A stretch of 64,000 nucleotides of DNA from Cryptomeria japonica. Taxonomy: Eukaryota > Streptophyta > Pinopsida > Cupressales > Cupressaceae. Position numbers and translations under genes: made by a program. How positions within the stretch are numbered: position 1 is the first letter of the stretch; the number at the start of each line of letters is the position of its first letter. Below the pieces are notes generated by a model that ran no database searches, was not told where the DNA came from, and worked only from the letters and a program-made list of their open reading frames with translations. The stretch spans positions 25,354,966-25,418,965 of the forward strand of contig NC_081413.1 in assembly GCF_030272615.1 (NCBI RefSeq), read 5' to 3'. Of this stretch, positions 10,555 through 22,239 are shown in pieces.

Positions 10555-10890
10555 ACAAAATGAAGATGAGGTTCTTTTACTTTGCAAAATGAAGTGAATC
10601 CTTTTAAACACCAAAGGATGGTGAGGTTCTTTTTAAAACTTTTGCCAAAGTAAAGATTGTTGGTTCTTTTTTATAGCTTCCAAAATGAAGTGTTTTTCCT
10701 CTAATCTTGCAAGAAAGCAAATATGAAGTTTGTTGTTCTTTTTACCTTGCAATAAAGAAAAGATGAAATTTTATTTTAAAACACCAAAAAGGAAGGCATG
10801 AAGTTCATTTTATGCATCCAAATGAAATGATGAGGTTTATTTTAACTTTTGCAAAAAGGAGAGTGAGTTCTTTTTAACCAACTTTTGTTG
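10555..10890. repeat. Degenerate repeat with GAGGTTCTTTTT and GCAAAATGAAG
   Basis: Loose repeats of about 50-60 bp built from a GTTCTTTTTA box and a (G)CAAAATGAAG box, absent from leader A. The interval 10890-11300 holds one 60-codon frame without support and an inverted AATATATATGGAATATAA segment (11151 and 11225). Confidence 0.5.
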
Positions 10891-11300
10891 AAAGAAAGTA
10901 AAAAAAGAAACTTAAAGCCTCTAAACTAACTCCTTCCCCTGCACAAAAAAGATTAGAACCTGCACATAGCTAGTGATCAAATGTTAGTGTGGGCTTACAC
11001 AAGCCTAAATTCTGATTTTGGTTACAAATTTTACAATCCTGATCCTGAAATGCCCTGAAATTTGTCTAAGTCTAAATTTTGGAGGATCTTCCAAAAACTA
11101 GATTTTGCATTACAACTCCTAGAGGTCTGAAACCCCTCTCAAACATCCTAACAATATATATGGAATATAACTTAAAGTATAAGAAAGAGAAAAGAGAAGA
11201 GGAAATGTCACTTATACTTAAATGTTATATTCCATATATATTATGCCTCCCACAAGCCTAATTTTTGACTCTGTCATAAATTTTTGGCTTTGCCAACTCT

Positions 11301-11554
11301 ATGCGCTAAAATATAGAGCCGATGCGCTAAGAAAAAGAACCTATGCGCTATAGAATAGACTGCACGCGCTAAACAGTAAGCCGGATGCGCTACTCTATTT
11401 TCTTCCACGCTGAGACCTACAGGAAAAATTTAGTGGATGCGATGCGCTAAAGAAAAGACTTTACGCGCTAGAGTAGAGACCCCACGCTCTAAACAGTTTG
11501 CGAGACGCGCTAGACTGTTAACCGGATGCGCTAGGGAATGTTTCCCACACGCTG
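11301..11554. repeat. 21-bp-phased AYGCGCTA array, B PBS-proximal
   Basis: Cores start at 11301, 11322, 11343, 11364 and 11385; then 11442, 11463, 11484, 11505, 11526 and 11547. All steps are 21 bp within each run. It is colinear with A 2260-2451. Confidence 0.9.
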
Positions 11555-11620
11555 ATTCTTGTTTCCTGCGGATCTGCATAAGTGGTTAGATTTAAAAACC
11601 GATTTGATATATGGGGTTAG

Positions 11621-11638
11621 GCCCCACGGTGGGCGCCA
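11621..11638 (-). other. Primer-binding site of element B
   Basis: The minus strand reads TGGCGCCCACCGTGGGGC, separated from the LTR edge by four bases. It is cleaner than the A and D versions, which show C-to-T type changes. Confidence 0.85.
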
Positions 11639-11642
11639 GAAA

Positions 11643-13089
11643 TGTATGCGGGAAAAGCAGGTCGATATAACTCAATATGTGAAAATATTCTAAAAATACC
11701 TGTCCACACACACACACAGGACTTCTTGGTGCAAGCTATGGAGTAATGAAGTATTACTCAGCTTCCCAAGGTTGGTCCCATGGTTCTCTATCTTACAATG
11801 TCCCTCAAACCAATGTTTTTGCTCTCAGATCACTGAGCAAAATGGTTTAGGGATGGCAAATGCAAGAATGAGGGATGCTTTGATAGATTTTAGTATGAAA
11901 TGCATCCTAAGCTATTCATGATCTTAAACTGTAATAAACTAGATGATAAGATGACAAGGTTAGTATAAATACTATCCTAACATGATATATTTAGTCTATG
12001 ATTGAACTAAATGATAAAGAAAATATTCTAAACATGCATATTTAGACTGATTCCTGATTTCAAAGAGGCTAAATGATGAGCATAAAATGAGATATGAAAG
12101 CTTGAATGTATTTGAGCATAAGTGTGATACTACAAATTTGGAGGATGATTCAAAATGGAGGAATGAGAGCTCTATATATAGGATAAACGGGGCAATGGAT
12201 GGTCAGGATTGAAAGAGTTGATCAAGGGTTGAGTTTGAAAGTTGGGGATCCATGTTTGCAATTTGCACCAATGAAATGGTGACAAGTGTCAACATAGGGT
12301 TGGGTTGAGAGAAGGGGTTGGAGGCATTAAATGCCTGAGAAGACCTTATGGTTATCTAGAGGGTAAGGGTCAAGTCTAAGTTAAGATTACCCATTGGATT
12401 AAGAGTTAATCCAAGGATAAACCCTTGTGCAAATGATTAAGAGATAATCATGGTCAAAGCATTAAAGGCTTGATGAGACCCTTGGGTTGGATGAAGGTTG
12501 AGTTAAAAGAAATTCTTTAACCATGTAAGAGGGTTTGAGTTAACCATTAATGGTTATGAAGACTTTGGGGAATTAAGTGGTTGAAGACTTGAAGCCTTTA
12601 ATGGTTATCAAAGACTTTGAGGATTTGAGAAGTGACTTCCCCTTGCTTAGGGATGTGACAAAGTTTAGAAGATGGACTAGGCTAATTAGAAGAGATTAGA
12701 AGAGTCTAGAAGGTATTAGAAAGGGGTTTAGGAAGGCAAGTGGGAGATGTAGGATTTTGCAAGTGGATGGAGGGATAATAGGATTTAATTGATCTAAATG
12801 ATTTAATTCAATTTGGTTGCAATTTGGGGAAATTAAATAAATTAGATTTATTCAATTTAGGATAACTATTTAATTAAATTTGAATTTAATTAAAAGTGGA
12901 TAGGGGGGATTTAATTGAATAAAATGATTTATTCATTAAATGGGTATAGTGAATTTAATTTAAATAAATTGAGTAATTTACTTAATTAAATAGAGGAATG
13001 TGGGTAATTTAATTAAATTGAATTTAATCAAATAGAGAAATGAACATAAAATATTCATTTAGGAATATGGTCATTTTTATACGTCTACA
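11643..13089 (-). mobile_element. 5' LTR of element B
   Basis: The minus strand begins TGTAGACGTATAAAAATG at 13089 and ends at 11643. It is longer than its partner at 2540-3608 because that copy lost two blocks, equivalent to about 11674-11932 and 12793-12908 here. A (CA)n run lies at 11708-11718. A TATA-like box on the minus strand is at about 12172-12184. Confidence 0.9.
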
Positions 13090-13730
13090 ATCCCCACTCC
13101 CAATGACATCACCTCTCGGTATACTACCTCATGTAGCTCCTGATAGAAGTGTGATAGCACACACGGTCCCCATGCAAACTGGGTCCCCTCTGTCATCATC
13201 TACTCTATAACCTGGCCCCAACCAATGGCCAGTCCATACGATCGTCGATCTGGGCATAGCAATCCCCAAACAATACCTGATAAAACAATCGGTAGTGGCT
13301 CATACAAAGCAACTATATCTTCCCATGCTATCGAACCATCATCAATAAACACATCCTCATCAAAAAATCTCTGCACTATTTCCATCCCCCAAGCTCGATC
13401 ATATGTCACTAGCTCTCCTCGAATGGGAATGTGTAGGATGTGCCATACATCCTCCAGTGTAACCGTCATCTCCCCTTGCGCTAAGTGAAACGTACATGTC
13501 TCACTATGCCATCGCTCTGCCAATGTTGTAATCAAACCGTGATTCATCTGAATCATGGGCATATACATAACATCATATAGGTCTGTCGTTGCAATGCAAT
13601 CCACCTCGACCTCGGTCAATCGATTGCGCAGCACCTGTGTGGCGGGATGCCTCTCATACATTTGTAAGATGTGAAGATCCTCCTACACACGTGCATCAAC
13701 CATCATCATCAGTTGTTTTGTTTCAAACTT
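13090..13730 (-). pseudogene. Plant mobile domain protein fragment
   Basis: The 153-codon frame at 13200-13661 has the hallmarks of the plant mobile domain family (MAIN/MAIL1 relatives and transposon-borne copies): an LITTLAERWHSETCTFHL segment, then GEMTVTLEDV, then a conserved hydrophobic core. The same frame continues past a TAG at 13200-13202 for about 36 more codons to the LTR edge, and upstream past another TAG before residue 1. The gene therefore carries at least two nonsense codons and is cut at its C-terminal side by element B. Family members occur both as host genes silencing transposons and as cargo of DNA transposons and retroelements. Which this was cannot be told here. Confidence 0.75.
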
Positions 13731-13980
13731 TCTTAAGTTTAAACCTAGACTATCAACAGATACTTTGATCAAGTATCTTCGGGTCTCAACAGGTAAGCAA
13801 TCATGGCACACCTCGACTACAACAGGCATTTATCCTAATGACCTAAGTCTCAACAGGGCTACTATGGTTCAAAACAACTCTCAACTCACATCTCCATCCA
13901 TCCACCATTGGCATCAAGAGATTCTTTTTCAACACACCGGGGCATCTACCTTCTTATGCAAAGGCACCACTCTGCAAACA

Positions 13981-14150
13981 ATAGCACTAATATTCTGACA
14001 AATGCGCTAAATCAACTACCCAATCATGCTAAACCAACAATAGCACTACATCAACTATACAATAGCACCACATAAAAACAAAAGTGCTAAAATCCATGCT
14101 CAATAGCACTAAAAACACAACAGCGCTAAATTACTTATGCAGTAGTGCTA
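13981..14150. repeat. Degenerate (A)TAGCACTAA / GCGCTAAA array
   Basis: Cores such as ATAGCACTAA (13981, 14103), AATGCGCTAA (14001) and ACAGCGCTAA (14120) recur at about 17-22 bp. This resembles the A/B arrays but with drifted cores and looser phase. It lies outside any element I can bound. The interval 13731-13980 shows only three CAACAGG boxes. Confidence 0.6.
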
Positions 14151-14456
14151 GACTTGACAATAGTTATGCTCAATGGTGGCTCTCAAAGTCAATCCTACAG
14201 AGTTGAAGTTTAAATTTTATTCTCTAATGTGTCTTATGTTTTTTCTTACGTTTTTGTATGTAGAAAAATAAATTTGGGACACATCCTTGAATGTTAGAAA
14301 ATTTCATGATCAAAGAAATCAAGTCTCCTAGTGCAATGTTGGACCTATCTTTGGGCTAGGGATTGTAAGAATTTTGACTATATAACCTTTGATGAATTCT
14401 TTGTAATAAAATTGATGGCTTACTTTGGTGTGCAAATGGAATGAATTCCCAAGGAG

Positions 14457-15400
14457 GTGTTAGATTTCATTAGGTCGCATGAAAGGACTTCGGAGTTGGG
14501 GCTAAGGCATAGTTGGGGAGATTGGTATTTGAACCAATACTCCACCTATTTAAAATTGTGTGGGTTTCCCATGAAACCACATCTTTTGTCGGTGTATGTT
14601 TTAAGAAGAATTGCCTATTTGGAGATCATACAACAATTGAATGAGTTGGATAAGATCTACCTAAGGAGTCAGAATAAAGGTTCTATGTTCCCAACAACCT
14701 TAAAATGGTGTGATTTTCAAATGGCCAACAAGGAAGGCCTATAGAAAAAATAATCCACTTTAAGTAAGCATATAATGCCATCTGTTATTACTAGGATCAA
14801 TTTTTATCTTGAAGGGTTCATCAATATTGTGAGACTTCAAGTGAATAAGTCCACTCTTGTGCATGAAATATTGTTGGAAGAAGATATAGTAAGAAACACT
14901 TTGTCATATGAGGAGGTGATAGATAGAAAAATGTAAGTGGAATCAAATCATGAGAGAAGAAAAGGAGAAGATCAATAAGGATCCATCTTTTCAAGGATTA
15001 TTTGTAGAAGAATTAAAAAAACTGTAAGAATTAAGAAGATGCTTGAGAATGTAGAATGAATCATGACCCTTGAAGAGGAAAGGCCTGCATTGCATAGAGA
15101 TCCTAGGGTGCCTATAAAGCCTTAAGTGAGGCCAAGAAGTGAAACATTAGATGAAGCATCAACATCTCAAGATGTAGAAGAAGTAAATAGTCAATGAATT
15201 AAGAGGCAAAAGACCTCTGATGATAAAGGCAAAGATCCAATTAAAATAATTGACATTAAGGAGATGAAAGTGGAGTCTAAAGTTGTCAATGAAGAGATAG
15301 AGGCTACGAGAATGATAATGACCTCACTGCCCTATAATAGGAGCATTGACTTATTGAAGGTTGCTAGTGATGATACAAGGGACATAAGGGCCCTAGCTAG
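14457..15400 (+). pseudogene. Decayed ORF of retroelement character, unidentified
   Basis: An open frame at 14457-14744 encodes a peptide of ordinary composition (aromatic and charged, with HSWGDWYLNQYSTYLKLCGFP near its start). It is followed by several hundred bases of purine-rich sequence with coding-like composition (many GAAGA/GAGA codons) broken by stops. I do not recognise the family. The general look resembles the third ORF of element E, but no alignment is claimed. The remaining sequence to 15816 shows nothing I can name. Confidence 0.35.
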
Positions 15401-15820
15401 TTTGATTTTTTTTGTCTCGTGACTAGTTTGTGATGACTTAGGAGTTCAAAGATTTTCTGATCAGAAGGAAAAGGGCAACTTATCAAAATAAGCTTGGGGA
15501 AGAAAAGAAGAAATTATATCCTTCATAATGTAATGAGTTGGCAAAGAAAGCATTGTCTAAGTTTGATTTTAGATCTGATAATATCTCTAGAGGGGAGAAG
15601 AATGGTGGTGTTGGACAAAAGTTGTCATTAATATCAAAAGGAAGTTGTCTCTAAGGGAGATTGTTGGACATATATCTTTAGTGGAGTTTCAATCATACTT
15701 CTTACTCCTATTGCATTTGGAAGATTGGAAAATTTATGTTACTTGCCATGTCATTTTAAAGCATTTTAGTTGTGAAAGTCCCATTGATTGATATGACTAT
15801 GAAATTGATTGAGACATGTC

Positions 15821-16867
15821 TGTATACACCTAAAAATGGTCTGAAGATAATTAATTGAATAAGCAATTATTGAATTAATCCTCCTTACCAATTTAATTGA
15901 ATTCATTAAACAATTTGATTAAATTCTCCCACTCATCTACTTATTAATAAATCTAAGGATTTATTTAATAGGTTCATTTCAATAGTCCCCATTGATTAAT
16001 TAATTCAAATTAATTAATCCCTCCCCATTTAAATTCATTTCTTCTAATCTTCTAATTAATTAAAACAAATCAATTTATGAGTTGTTGAAAGTTAATTTGT
16101 CTTTTCCTATTATTTGAATTTTTAAATTCAAATTACCCACATGCCTCTTAACTTCTAACCACCTAACCTAACCACTTCTAAACCTAACCCATTCCATCTA
16201 ACCTTGGGTTTAATTAAACCTATCTTAGCTTGCACATCTTAACCTCCTATGGTGTGGATACTCTCCCCTTGAGACACATGGCATTCTTGGGCCACATGTC
16301 CCCTCTCTTGGAAGCCCTTGACACTTGTCACCATAGAGAAGACAAATGTTTCCTTTCCTCCAACCTCTTTTCCAACCTCCTACAATTTCATCATTGATAT
16401 CTTCAGACTCAATCTTGACCGTTGATTCCTGCCACCTCACCCCTGGCCCTGGAAATCCTATAAATATCTCCCATTTTGGAGCACTAATGATCCCATCTCA
16501 TTTGCATTTTAGGCATAATATCTCTTAGCATATCATTTGAGCATTGTTATTATAGGCAATTGCATCTTAGATCTAGCTTAATTTGATCATTTTCTAGCAT
16601 AATTGTTGAATCATGTAGCTTAATCATTCTCTTTTCTAGCTTAATTGCATCATTATCATTTCAAATCCTCCATCTAGGTGTACTCAAGTCACTAGAATTT
16701 GCTTATCCAGATCTGAGAGAAAATCCACATTCGCATCTCTTAGGAGGCAATAGATCGCTTTGCCATGGTTTTATCTTTCTTTGTTTTAAATTTTCTAACC
16801 ATGCTTGTAATGATCTATTGAGTGTTTTGTGTTGTAGCTGCAGGTATCACACTTCACAGGCACGACA
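15821..16867 (+). mobile_element. 5' LTR of element D
   Basis: 1047 bp, pairing with 50473-51535. It contains a TATA-like CTATAAATAT at 16458-16467, which would place transcript starts shortly downstream. The start TGTA(T/G)ACACCTAAAAATGGTC is also the LTR start of element C. Confidence 0.92.
16458..16467 (+). promoter_or_regulatory. TATA box in D LTR
   Basis: CTATAAATAT, repeated in the 3' LTR at 51111-51120. The spacing to the LTR end fits a retrotransposon promoter. Confidence 0.6.
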
Positions 16868-16870
16868 TTT

Positions 16871-16889
16871 TGGCACCCACCATGGGGCC
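16871..16889 (+). other. Primer-binding site of element D
   Basis: TGGCACCCACCATGGGGCC, three bases after the LTR. It is the same site as A, and as B apart from two transitions. Confidence 0.85.
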
Positions 16890-16956
16890 GAAAATCTGAT
16901 TTTTGGCCTCTCAAGCATCATCAAATCTTCATTTTTGGCCGAGTTGGAATCAGAAT

Positions 16957-17120
16957 CTTGTATGAGTTCCTTTTCTAGCTCGTACGAGCTCCTTTGTGAA
17001 CTTGGATGATAATTCTTTCTTACTTGTATGAGCTTCTGATTTGTCGTACAATCCTGCTTCTACACTCATACGATCTCAGAAAGATACTCGTACGAACAGG
17101 TAAATCATGTCGTACGACAT
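16957..17120. repeat. 21-22-bp-phased TYGTAYGA array, D PBS-proximal
   Basis: Cores (TTGTATGA, TCGTACGA, TCATACGA and variants) start near 16958, 16980, 17002, 17024, 17044, 17066, 17088 and 17110. Steps are 20-22 bp. The best cores are palindromic (TCGTACGA). Spacers are unrelated. Confidence 0.85.
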
Positions 17121-17304
17121 TCTGCTTCTGTGTTTTTAAAATAGACTGCATTTTTGGGGTTTCATGCTTTGATTAGATTATTACTAATGCTAACCCTGGT
17201 CTATTTGTGAGTTTTTTGACAGCCTAACTGGTTTTTGCAGGACGATTGTCGAATATTACGTTTGTCAAAGACTCATTGCATAAAAACACGTCATAACTAC
17301 TAAT

Positions 17305-18916
17305 TGTAGCATCAGAATTAGGAATCATCAAAGCAATATATAAAAGGACATATTATTCATTATTAGCTCAATCACAAACACACATTGCAATGATCTAATC
17401 CTAAGCACACTCAATAGAGATATGAAAACAAAGCATTCAAAATGAAAGATTATGCAAACCAAATGCAGAATTGAATGCTCCTTCCATGCGGCTCCATTGT
17501 TCTTCTTTCCTCTTCAATGGATTTGTGGATCTCACCTACAAGTGCACATACAATTGAAAGCAAGATTGATGAAAAGCTCAAGAGTACTAGAAGCGTAAGT
17601 TCGATAGTTTGATTAAGGATTCGGATTAGCTTTGATTGAAAATCATCCAATTTATAGAAGAATTGGATAAATGACAAGATTAGCATGATGCAATTCAAAT
17701 GGAAATTGCAAATCAATATGACAAATTATGACAAATTATGCACTTTCCATGCACAATTTGATTGATTGATAATTGATGACAAATTATGACACATTCTATG
17801 TCAAAATTGATTGATTGTCAATTATGACAATTTATGACAAATTGACATGCCATTCCCATGGAATTAGGAGATGAAATAGGAGGGAAAAGAAATTAGAAAT
17901 TAAGAAAATTAGAAAATTGAAATTGATGACAATTAGGAATTAGAAATTGATGGAAAAATAGGAAATTAGGAACTAGAAGAAATTAGGTAAATTAATTAAT
18001 AATTTGTCATTTATTAATTAATTTACAAGAGGAAGAATAATTAGCCAATTAAATAAAGATTTAATTGTAATGAGAAGACTTAGGATTAATAAATAATTTA
18101 GTAATCCTAGAGGAAGAAATGACAAATTAGGTTAAATGAATAAATCATAAAACCCTAGAAGGCGAATTAGGTCTTGATGAAAGATAATTGACTTGATCAT
18201 GATTTGATTTTGGATTGATAAATGACCAATGTGATAAATGATTTGACTGATAAATGCGCCAATTGACGAGGAACAATGACAAATTGATCCAAATTGACAT
18301 AATAGAGACAGACAATGATCGATAACGAAATGATCGCAAAATGACAAAATTGACAAGAGGACGAGGATCGATGATAAAATAGATTGCAAGACGATAAGAT
18401 TGGAAATGACCACGATCGATGACAAATTGATTGCAAATGACAAGATCGAACATGACAACGATCGATGACAAATCGATCATAAAACGACAAGATTGATAAA
18501 CCGATCGCCAGATGATAAGATTGAAAAGAGGACAAAACCCTAATTAGGATTGATGATGTCCAAAATGATAAGATTGAAAAGAGAGCAACGATTGATGACA
18601 AATCGATCGCAAGATTGACAGGAGGAAAAAACCCTAATTAGGATTGATGATGTCCAAAATGATGACAAATTAGCACGCACATTGATGCAACAGGATAAAA
18701 TCGATCAAAATCATGACTAGATAGTGTTGTCGACAAGACCAAATTTGAGGACGAGATGACTGAAGAATGCAGAAGAATGACTCGATGCTCGCAAATGATA
18801 AAGATCAAGTGTGAATTATAGGAGAAATGTTAATGCGACACAAAAACCTAAAATGAGGCAATGCGCAAATGTTAAAGTATGACTCCGCAAGCGTTGACCA
18901 TTTTTAGGTGTCTACA
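17305..18916 (-). mobile_element. 3' LTR of element C
   Basis: 1612 bp. The minus strand begins TGTAGACACCTAAAAATGGTC. It contains about ten units with ATCGATGACAAAT and CGATCGCAA boxes at 18290-18640, a repeat of palindromic cores (ATCGAT, CGATCG). Overlapping minus-strand frames here come from that repeat. Confidence 0.93.
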
Positions 18917-18933
18917 TTTTGCCCCTCTTTGAG
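18917..18933 (-). other. Polypurine tract of element C
   Basis: Minus strand TCAAAGAGGGGCAAAA, identical to B and D. Confidence 0.85.
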
Positions 18934-19450
18934 ACAATGCGATTTTAAGCATTGTTTCAAAGAACAATAATGAAAATGCCCCAGACAATAATAATGACAT
19001 ATGCATGCCCCCTCGAGGAATTGGCCGGAAACATACAGAAAAGAGGCCAATTGATCGATAAAAATGATAGGATCGAACGGACTGACAATCGGAGATCGGA
19101 TGCATGAAGGACAAGCAATGTAAGGTGCACAAGACCGTGACCAACATAAGATGGAGAAGACGCACGTCCATCTATGCAATGACAAAGAGATATAAATGAG
19201 ACCAAGAGATGGAAAATTGCTCATTTGCACTAGACAAGGAGGAGGATTTGTTGCTCTGGACAAGGACACTTGTAGAGAGATGGCGAACATTCCAATGGCG
19301 GATCACCTTGGAGAATGTGTACGCACATTCAGACGACCGGACTATGCAGAAGCAGCGGTATGTATCTCGAAAACCCATGTGTTGAATTTCATGAATTTTG
19401 AGTGCTTTCGGGACATTGCGGGGCCCACGGGGGATGAAAAAGATGACTTC

Positions 19451-19559
19451 TGCGCTTGTGTAGTCTAATTCTGCGCTTGTGTTAGGTGTTCTGCGCTTGT
19501 GTAGGAAGACACAAGCGCAATTTACCTGACACAGGCGCAGGTTCTCTGACACAAGCGCA
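19451..19559. repeat. Inverted, 20-bp-phased TGCGCTTGTGT / ACACAAGCGCA array
   Basis: Three cores TGCGCTTGTGT start at 19451, 19472 and 19492. Three inverted cores ACACA(A/G)GCGCA start at 19509, 19529 and 19549. The halves are mirror images with matched spacing, so transcripts could fold into a hairpin of three 11-bp helices separated by internal loops. Confidence 0.9.
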
Positions 19560-20989
19560 AGAGTGCATGAAAACCTTAGTTGTTGGTCGAAATGACATGC
19601 AAATGATCGGAAAAGGGGGGATAAGGGTAGGATAGGTCAATGTAGATGAAAAACACCCTAATTTGGACATGAAAATGAGGAAATGCAACCCGTAGGAGCA
19701 AACCCTAAAACTGAGAAAATGTGCCCCAATTGTGATGCAGAGTCGACAGTATCCGTTGATCACGCGAGAGAACTGATCAGACTGCTTCATGCTACGACAT
19801 AGACTCAGAAGTACAGAGAGAGATACAGTAGTAGGACTTGAGATATGGTAGGGATGAGGAAGATAGAGGGAGCACCCAGTGATAGAGGCACGTGCTCCTT
19901 ACGACAGACAGTGGACATTATGTAGTTTGACATTATATAGTCAGCCTGCGGGCCATACTTAGGATAGATAGTCCAATTTTGTACTCCGACATGATTGTGA
20001 TATGTGATATGATATGCATTGATATGATTGGATGCTATATGTTATGATTTGTAGTTATTTTTCTATGTATGGATGACTTATGCACTTTTTATGAACATGT
20101 ATGGATGTATTTTTATGCATTTTTGATGTATTTATAATATGAAATGGATAAAATGCTTGATATGATGCTCGATGTGATGCAAATGTACTAACCAAATGGA
20201 TGCAGGATGCAGCATGTATGTTTGGAGATCGGAGCACTAGACCGAACTAACCAGCCAACCGGACAGAAGAAATGTTAGTAAGAAGAAAATGAAATAGAGA
20301 ATAGTTAGAGATGAAGAAAAACTTGCTTTCAGTAATGCACTTTGTAGGTGAGAACCTTTATTTTAATGTAGCAAAATGGATGCGTAGCATCATGGCATGG
20401 AAGGCCAGAGCTGAAATGCAACCCTTTTTGCAAAAGACAGACACATCACAGACAAATGACAATCACAATCAAAAAAAGAAAAGGGATCATGAACCATCCC
20501 GGTCACTCTAAATCACTCAATGACATCATCGAGCAACATAGGAACATGATCGAAGCCAAAGATAAATCAATAAAAAGATAAGACTCACAAATTCAAGCAA
20601 ATCAGACAAACATCTTGATCTTCATTGTCAAAAGTTGAAAGTGCTGATAGGATGATCATGCTGTCTGGTTTCAGGAAATGTGATACCCCGTCTAAGACAG
20701 GACATAGTCTGGTTTCGAGTATACCACACCCTGTATAAGACCCATGATAGTAGGAACAAGGACAAATGATTTTGATGCCAATATTCGAGTGATATGACAA
20801 TTTTGATCAGGTTGAATGTTTGGTTTGGATTGAAAAAGTTCATCTGGTTAAAGCATGATTTCATTAAAGCACAGCGTTGGATTGATTGTCGTTGGATGTA
20901 TGCTCAGTGATTTGTCTTATGCACAAAAGGAATAATGTTATTGCAAAATGTTTGTTTTTTGGATTTGGAGTTTTACAATTTTTTTGTTG

Positions 20990-21315
20990 TTCATTTTTTT
21001 TTCAGGACTTTATGTGATTTTTTTTTTGGAGTATTTTAGGACATTATTTGAATTTTTATTATCTTATTTCAGGACATTTTTCAATTTTTAAGACTTTTTT
21101 CAGGACATTTTTTGATTTTTATGAATTTTTTCAGGACATTTTTCAATTTTTAAGACTTTTTTCAGGACATTTTTTGATTTTTATGAATTTTTTCAGGACA
21201 TTTTTCAATTTTTATGATCTTTTTTTTCAGGACATTTTTGAATTTTTATGATATCTTTTCAGGACATTTTTGAATTTTTATGATCTTTTTTCAGGACATT
21301 TTTGAATTTTTATGA
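20990..21315. repeat. T-rich tandem repeat with TTTTTTCAGGACATTTTT
   Basis: About ten units of roughly 26-32 bp contain TTCAGGACATTTTT and (C/G)AATTTTTA. On the element strand it is A-rich and lies between the ORF and the LTR, as in B and D. The plus-strand frame over it is an artefact. Confidence 0.85.
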
Positions 21316-22239
21316 TTTTGCCCCCAGTGTCTAGCAAGGCAAGGAATATGACAGGTGAATAAATAGGCTTGCTGAAATGATGGTGGATAGAGGGAAGACA
21401 AAGGCCTTTTATCGTGGAGACAATATGGATGCAATTTTCAAGGGCTATTGCGTGATGGGACAAAAGATTGGATATGACAATGTAAATCAGTGACGTGGCA
21501 TGAGGGACATGTCAAGAGGTTTTTGAAAAATATGTTTTGCATTTCACGTCCTTATGTCAGATCAAGATCAAGGAATGAAAAAGAGTGTATGGATAGTGAT
21601 AAGATATGGATAGGATAAGCAAGACCAAGAATGGATAAGGGACATGGACTAAAGGTTGGGATAGGATACGAGATAGTGGCAGAAAGTTGCAATAAGCCAG
21701 GGAATATGGATGAAAGGTTGAAATAAGCAAATGGGCAAATGACCAAAAGCTATGATAGACTAAAAGCTGCAAACAAGATGCATGATGCTCATGATGATCC
21801 TCAGCCTTGTCAAGATCAAATGTGGAAAGGGGAAAATGAACATGAGGGATGATAGGACAAGGAAGGGTAATGACATGGTATGATAGGATAATGAAGGGCA
21901 ATAGGATATGAAGGAGGAAAACTACCCCCAAGTGTGATTGTGCAAGAAGTTCATAAATTACGCACGACGCCTGTTTGCCAGGTTTTCATCACGGTACTTG
22001 CCCAAGGCGCCTGTTTGCCAGGTTTTCACCAGTGGACGGATTATTTTTGCTTTACTTTTTTTTTTTTTTTGACTTTTGCAATAGAATATGGACACATGAT
22101 AGGGGATGGAAGAAGGACTCAAGCGTCTTTTTGATTGGATAGTAGCCTTGAAAAAAAATGGACCATGACCTTTAAAAGTATGCTCAAAGACGTTGGTAGG
22201 ATAAGGACATGGAAAATGAGATGAAACTAAGGCAAGGAT

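Larger units (their letters stand above)
2540..13089 (-). mobile_element. Element B, non-autonomous Tat-like LTR retrotransposon
   Basis: The element is 10.5 kb. It is bounded by LTRs at 2540-3608 and 11643-13089, with its primer-binding site at 11621-11638 and polypurine tract at 3609-3625, all reading minus. The 8 kb interior has no gag, protease, RT or integrase. It holds a leader with two phased arrays and the conserved domain, one broken proline/serine-rich ORF (7771-8253), and a long repeat-rich 3' region. LTR ends, PBS and PPT match element D closely, so D-type proteins could plausibly mobilise it. The left target duplication cannot be seen because B is joined in tandem to A. Confidence 0.85.
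18934..22239. other. 3' non-coding region of element C
   Basis: No gene is supported. It contains the inverted motif array (19451-19559), the CTGGTTTCAGGAA/TGTATAAGAC module (20668-20740), a T-rich tandem array (20990-21315), and two direct copies of CGCCTGTTTGCCAGGTTTTC (21969 and 22009), which match a module in D at 48905-48923 on the opposite strand. Confidence 0.7.

Noticed and set aside
18132-18601. Overlapping minus-strand ORFs with apparent hydrophobic, membrane-like stretches, repeated at 27928-28397
   Set aside because: They lie in the C LTR, occur in three frames at once and arise from ATCGATGACAAAT repeats.
20311-20511. 66-codon plus-strand ORF in the 3' region of C
   Set aside because: It opposes the element, is short, and has no counterpart in B or D.
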